Origin: Phaeoceros laevis | Lineage: Eukaryota; Anthocerotophyta; Anthocerotopsida; Notothyladales | Length of the DNA: 22,239 bases | Reading direction: 5' to 3' | NCBI GenBank assembly: GCA_049999765.1 | Contig: JBNGIQ010008906.1 | Span: forward strand, 1 to 22,239 | Shown: in pieces, positions 17,486 to 22,239 of the stretch | How positions within the stretch are numbered: the stretch's first letter is position 1 | Layout: each line of letters begins with the position of its first letter | Program-made: the position numbers and the translations under genes | Notes under the pieces: model-generated | What the model was told of the DNA's origin: nothing | What the model saw: the letters and a program-made list of their open reading frames with translations, nothing else | The model's database searches: none

Positions 17486-20400
17486 GTGTTCACCGGCAGC
17501 TGGAGGAGGTTACTGTTGAGCGTAACCACTGTTGGTCGTGTGTGGAGGGGACCGGGCGGGCAGCCTAGGCCTCTGTTTCACGGCTTCTGCGGTAGATTGT
17601 TCATCGCGGGAGTCATGTCGCAGGCAGGGGATGTGGAAAAGCAGCCGGGGATCGCCACTGGCCACAATTACACTAACCGGCTTGTCAAGGAGCAGAGCCC
17701 GTACTTGCTGCAACATGCCCACAATCCTGTGAGCTGGCTGATCCACATTCTGGTTTTATAGGAAGAAGAGAAAAGTGATTTGGAACCGCACTTGTGAATG
17801 TGCACTGAAGCTTCTCGTGTAGGTGGACTGGTATCCCTGGGGAGAGGAGGCGTTTTCAAAGGCTCGGGCAGAGGACAAGCCGATTTTCTTATCAGGTCTT
17901 AGACATGTCTCACTTTCCTTGATCCAATAGGGCATTGTAGATCCGACAATAAGGTGGATTTTCCAAGGTAGTTGGCTCCTCACATTCTTCTGGTGTATGT
18001 ATGTTGCATGTTCTGATGTCCTGCCATGGTCTAAAGTTGGATACAGCACATGCCACTGGTACGTTTCTTTCCGGTGGTCACGCTGATTGGCTTTATGGAT
18101 CAGTACAACCGTCATAAACACGTTGGCTGGGCATCTTGCTGCATTGTGCTGCTCCTCGACCTGTTAGTTGACACCCTTGCGCTTCTGGCATTTGCAGGTG
18201 CCACGTTATGGAAGTGGAGAGCTTTGAAAGTGAGGAAGTGGCCAAGCTGATGAATGACTGGTTTGTGAGTATCAAGGTACTGCATTTATCCCGTGTACTC
18301 GGAAGCAGGATTGTCACTTGTCGGTCTTATACAGGCCAACCAGTTCTGCTGGTGAAGTTTGAACGGCATAACGTTTTGGAATAAGGGTAAGGATGGCTTT
18401 ACACCATGTGTTCTGTGTTGTAGGTGGACAGGGAGGAACGACCTGATGTGGACAAGGTACGCACACTATCCATGGAGTTACGTCTTGTAGCATACTTCTG
18501 CCTATATGGTTGATGACCAGTGTCATTGAGCAACTTCACAGCTTGTTCACTCAGGATTTTCAGTTCCTCAGAGGTGTGGTTGTCATATCAGGTATACATG
18601 ACCTATGTACAAGCAACACAAGGAGGTGGTGGCTGGCCTATGAGTGTTTTTTTGACACCCGAACTGAAGCCTATTGTTGGTGGAACGTACTTCCCCCCTG
18701 ACGACAAATATGGGCGTCCTGGTTTTAAGACTGTCTTAAAGTGAGTATTCCTTCGGAATACCTGAGAGCAATTCACTTCGCCACCTGAGAATTTTTTGTA
18801 CCACCATGCCTTTTTTTAATTTATTTTGTGTACAGGCGAGTGAAGGAAGTCTGGGATGCAAAAAAGGACTCAATAAGAGAGACTGGAGATCAAGTTATCC
18901 AACAGTTATCTGATGCAAGTAGTGCTCGTGCATCATCAACAGAACTTAGTGATGGTCCATTCGTGCAGGCTGTCCAGCTTTGTGCCCAACAGGTGAGCAG
19001 ACATGACTTGCAGCTTCCTTGTATCTTTGCAGGATGCGTGTGTGTCTGATCTTGTTGTAAAATAGATTTTCTGTGGACGATGCAGCTTGCAAAGGGGTAT
19101 GACCCAAAATTAGGTGGATTTGGTGGCCCTCCAAAGTTTCCTAGACCAGTGGAGCTGAATGTTATGCTTCGACGGTTTAGGCAGCTGGATCAAGCTGGCA
19201 AGGAATCTGCCGCAGCCAAGATCTTGGAGATGTCATTGTTCACAATGCGGAGTATGGCCAATGGAGGGATACATGATCATGTGGGTGGTGGCTTTCATCG
19301 CTACAGCGTTGATGAGTACTGGCACGGTTAGAAGACTACCTTTCACATTTTACATCACTTACAGTTTGCCAGCTATAAAACTGCCTCTTTCTGTGGATGC
19401 TGCCACACGTTTCATAGGACTGTTTCGCTGAATGTGCGTTGTTTCACTGTCAATCACTTATTGTCTTTAATAGCACATAAATGCAGGCTAGCTTGCTGTT
19501 GTCACCGGATACGGCAGCCATTCCCTTTTGCTAATGGGTATTTTACATTTTGCAGTGCCACATTTTGAGAAAATGCTTTATGATCAAGGGCAACTTGTTA
19601 ATGTATTTCTTGATGCGTTTGCAATCACAAAAGACGTACAATATGCCTCTTTTGCACGTGATGTGCTGGACTACATAAGGCGAGACATGACAGATCCAGA
19701 AGGGGGGATTTACTCTGCTGAGGATGCTGATAGTGCTGAGACTCAAGGCTCTACTCGGAAAAAAGAAGGCTCGTTTTATGTGTGGGCCCGGCAGGAGGTC
19801 TGCACGTTGCTGGAGCTGTCTTTGCCTGGACGTGTGTCTGGTGCTTGTTTTGTTTATGCTCCTGATTATCATGGCTCTGTGTTCTGTAGATTGAAGCAAT
19901 CCTTGGTGAGGAGCGAGCAATAGTATTCAGTGCTCATTACTATGTGAAACCTGGTGGGAATTGTGATCTTTCTCGCATGAGTGACCCACATAAAGAATTT
20001 GTTGGGAAAAATGTGCTCATCCAACGGCAGAGCATCAATGACACAGCATCGAAATTTGGAAAGTCTGCTGAAGAAGTCGCTGAAATTCTGGCCTCTTGCC
20101 GTCGTGAGCTGCATAGTGTGAGAAATGCTCGACCTCGGCCACTTCTTGATGATAAGGTAAGATTGCTCTCACCAATGTGTTGGCCCCCATGTTTTGATCG
20201 CTTTTTGCATGTTCATAACTATGACTCTCATTGCTGTCTGGTCTGGCAGGTCATTGTGGCCTGGAATGGCCTTGTAATTTCGGCCATGGCACGGGCATCG
20301 AGAATTCTGAAGGTTGAACCTGAAAGTGCGAAGTTCTATTTTCCAGTCATTGGGTGTGAGGTGAGGCAGTATTTGATTGTTCAGCCTATTTTGAAGCTGT

Positions 20401-21730
20401 TTCTTTTCTTTTCTGTTTTGCTACTTTGTTAGAGATGAAGACTGACAGAAGCTTATGTCTACATTGTCGGTGTGTGCATGGTTCTAGCCAAGTACATACC
20501 TTGCCAGTGCTGAGAAAGCAGCAACATATCTGAAAAAGAAGCTGTATGATGAGAAAACGCACAGGCTGACTCGGAGCTTCCGAGTGGAACCTTCGGCTGC
20601 TCCTGGGTTTCTGGAGGACTATGCTTTCCTGATCACAGCGTTACTAGATTTATATGAGGCTGGTGGAAATACTGCTTGGCTCGCCTGGGCTCTAGATTTG
20701 CAAGAGAAGCAGGTTCGTGTTCAAAGATGTTTGCCTCTTTCTATGTCGTGAAAGCTGTTCACTTTTGGGCATTTTCACTACACTATTGATCGTTTACTTA
20801 GCAGATCACTTGTAGATGATAAACACCAAATTGATCATGTTGCTTGTGTCTGTACAGGATGAGCTGTTTCTGGATGCCTCGGGTGGAGCATATTACAGTA
20901 CTCCAGAGGGGGACCCGTCTATTTTGTTCCGGGCAAAGGATGATTATGATGGTGCTGAGCCTTCTGGAAATTCAGTAGCTTCCATCAACCTGTTGCGGTT
21001 GTCAGCTCTTGTAGGTGGTGATAAATCTGACTATTTCCGTCGGACAGCCGAGCACCTATTGGTGAGAATCCTTCCAGAAGTTATCTTCATCTTGGTCACT
21101 AAAATGACTCAGGAGGTTGCCTGACCGCCTACTGTTTCTGGTGTTCTTTGCTTTGTTTTAGGCTGTATTTGAAGGAAGGATCAAGGAAGTGGCCATGGCT
21201 CTCCCACTTCTGTGCTGTGCTTTTGACGCCTTCCGGATTGCATCCAAGCGGCAGATAATAATTTCAGGTGGAAAAGATGCTGCCGATACGCAGAAACTTG
21301 TTACCGTATGCCACTCTTTTTACGACCCTGACAAGACAGTAAGAGTCTCGCTTCAGCTTTGCACTACCACCCATTGAGTGTTCATTGTCTCCTTTTCTTT
21401 CTTTGCTTCTTTCTCTTTTTTGCAACAGTATTGCCTGTAGAAGCATTGTGCTGCACGAGCCTCATTGATCTTTCTGTAATATTTTGCAATTCTGGCTTGC
21501 AGATCATTCAGATCGATCCAAACGACCCACAAGATGTGGAGTTTTGGGGAAGACACAATCCCAACGCCCTGGCAGTAGTGCAGGGTGGGCGCAAGGAAAG
21601 GGCTACTGCCTATGTGTGCCAGAACTTCGCATGCAGAGCTCCAACTAGCGACCCAGAAGTGTTAGAGCGCTCCTTGAGACAAGCCAACGTGCCTCCTGAG
21701 ATGACTACATGGGATCACCAGGCAGCCTGA
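17486..21730 (+). CDS. SPATA20: SPATA20/YyaL-family protein (thioredoxin-like domain plus alpha/alpha-toroid domain)
   Basis: Fifteen exons fit GT-AG: 17486-17728, 17823-17895, 18037-18058, 18198-18276, 18424-18456, 18592-18740, 18836-18992, 19086-19326, 19556-19797, 19890-20156, 20250-20360, 20488-20712, 20858-21061, 21162-21338 and 21503-21730. They sum to 2451 nt, or 816 residues plus stop, close to plant homologues. The first about 43 residues ([20 protein letters not shown]...) are Arg-rich with no acidic residue, like an organelle presequence; Met at 17614 is an alternative start. The thioredoxin-like domain has [41 protein letters not shown] (CxxC) and [20 protein letters not shown]. 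The toroid domain has [45 protein letters not shown] and [15 protein letters not shown]. Biochemical function is poorly known; a redox role is suggested by CxxC. No disruption was seen. Confidence 0.93.
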
Positions 21731-22239
21731 TGAGGAACTGGAAAGGTCCGTCCCTTCTCATGATTTTCTCTTAAAAAAGTTGTACAGGACAAGCGCTTTG
21801 TATCTAACAAAATACATTTCATATACGAATCATCTTGTGCCACATCCAAGAAGGTTCAAACAGTGGCAACATGTGGCAGGGCTTATCCGGTCAGGAAGTG
21901 AGCCACCAAAATTAGGCTTCTATCTGATTCGTGAGGTGTCTGCGTTTTCCAGTCTATTCGTTGAAGCGCTTGGGGCCTGGTCGAAACTTCCAGATGTACA
22001 TCTATCGACTGCGCTCTACTCATCGCAATGCCTGCATCGTTTTCCTCCCTTCCTACACCTTTCTTTACTCCTTCGAAAGGATCTTCTCTGGTAGTCGGTG
22101 AAGAAGGACAAATCTATCTTTGGACATATGCTCTGTGCGCAGCGTGCTGTTGGTAACTTTTCTTCACTATCCGGTCAGCTTTCCGTTTGAGTGCAGGCCC
22201 CAAGCGCTTCAACGAATAGACTGGAAAACGCAGACGGGC
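21731..22239. other. Downstream of SPATA20: 3' UTR and spacer with an inverted repeat at the edge
   Basis: No gene is supported. A plus-strand frame at 21780-22094 has no recognisable motif. The stretch ends in one arm of the 42-bp inverted repeat. Confidence 0.45.
21938..22235. repeat. Perfect 42-bp inverted repeat, 214-bp spacer
   Basis: The left arm 21938-21979 (starts gtctgcgttttccagtctat, ends gcgcttggggcctg) is the exact reverse complement of 22194-22235. Only four bases remain to the right edge, so the true extent on that side cannot be judged. Confidence 0.93.

Noticed and set aside
1-22239. Prokaryotic systems, CRISPR arrays, tRNA or rRNA genes
   Set aside because: No regular spacer array, no cloverleaf or rRNA-like sequence noticed, and gene structure is clearly intron-bearing and eukaryotic.

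Overview
The window looks like nuclear DNA of a land plant or other streptophyte, probably an early-diverging one such as a bryophyte (inference). The signs are GT-AG introns of roughly 70-150 bp, a plant-type LSM14/DCP5 C-terminus, a plant-type SPATA20 gene with 15 exons, a plant-style F-box protein and a Ty1/copia element. There is no operon structure and no convincing RNA gene.

Layout from left to right: (1) 2-1526, plus strand, the 3' exons of a DCP5/LSM14 decapping-activator gene whose Lsm domain lies off the left edge. (2) 1527-5900, mostly non-coding, with a decayed pogo/Tigger-type DDE transposase (2340-3045, minus) and two strong hairpins (3712-3804 and 3959-4043). (3) 5901-13722, minus strand, the remains of one large gene. 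Its N-terminal half (10527-13722) encodes leucine-rich repeats, a Roc GTPase and a COR domain. Its C-terminal part (5901-7143) encodes a caspase-type cysteine protease with the His-Gly and Cys motifs present. The halves are separated by a Copia retrotransposon (7144-10526) flanked by the 5-bp target duplication ATCAC. Removing the element and one target copy leaves an open reading frame running straight from COR into the caspase part. The gene therefore once encoded an LRR-Roc-COR-caspase fusion. It is now a pseudogene in this copy, with stops and frameshifts as well as the insertion. (4) 13816-15822, repeats and a broken multi-membrane-segment reading frame. (5) 15823-16784, minus strand, an F-box protein gene or pseudogene. 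(6) 17486-21730, plus strand, an apparently intact SPATA20/YyaL-family gene (thioredoxin-like domain plus alpha/alpha-toroid, about 816 residues). (7) A perfect 42-bp inverted repeat close to the right edge.

The intact housekeeping genes at the two ends (mRNA decapping and SPATA20) bracket an accessory interval of transposon relics and a decayed STAND-like receptor/protease gene. The best candidate for an undescribed system is the LRR-Roc-COR-caspase architecture, which combines a sensor, a GTPase switch and a death-protease-like effector in a plant genome. Intact relatives of it should be sought elsewhere. Frameshifts are called from this sequence alone, and some could be assembly errors.
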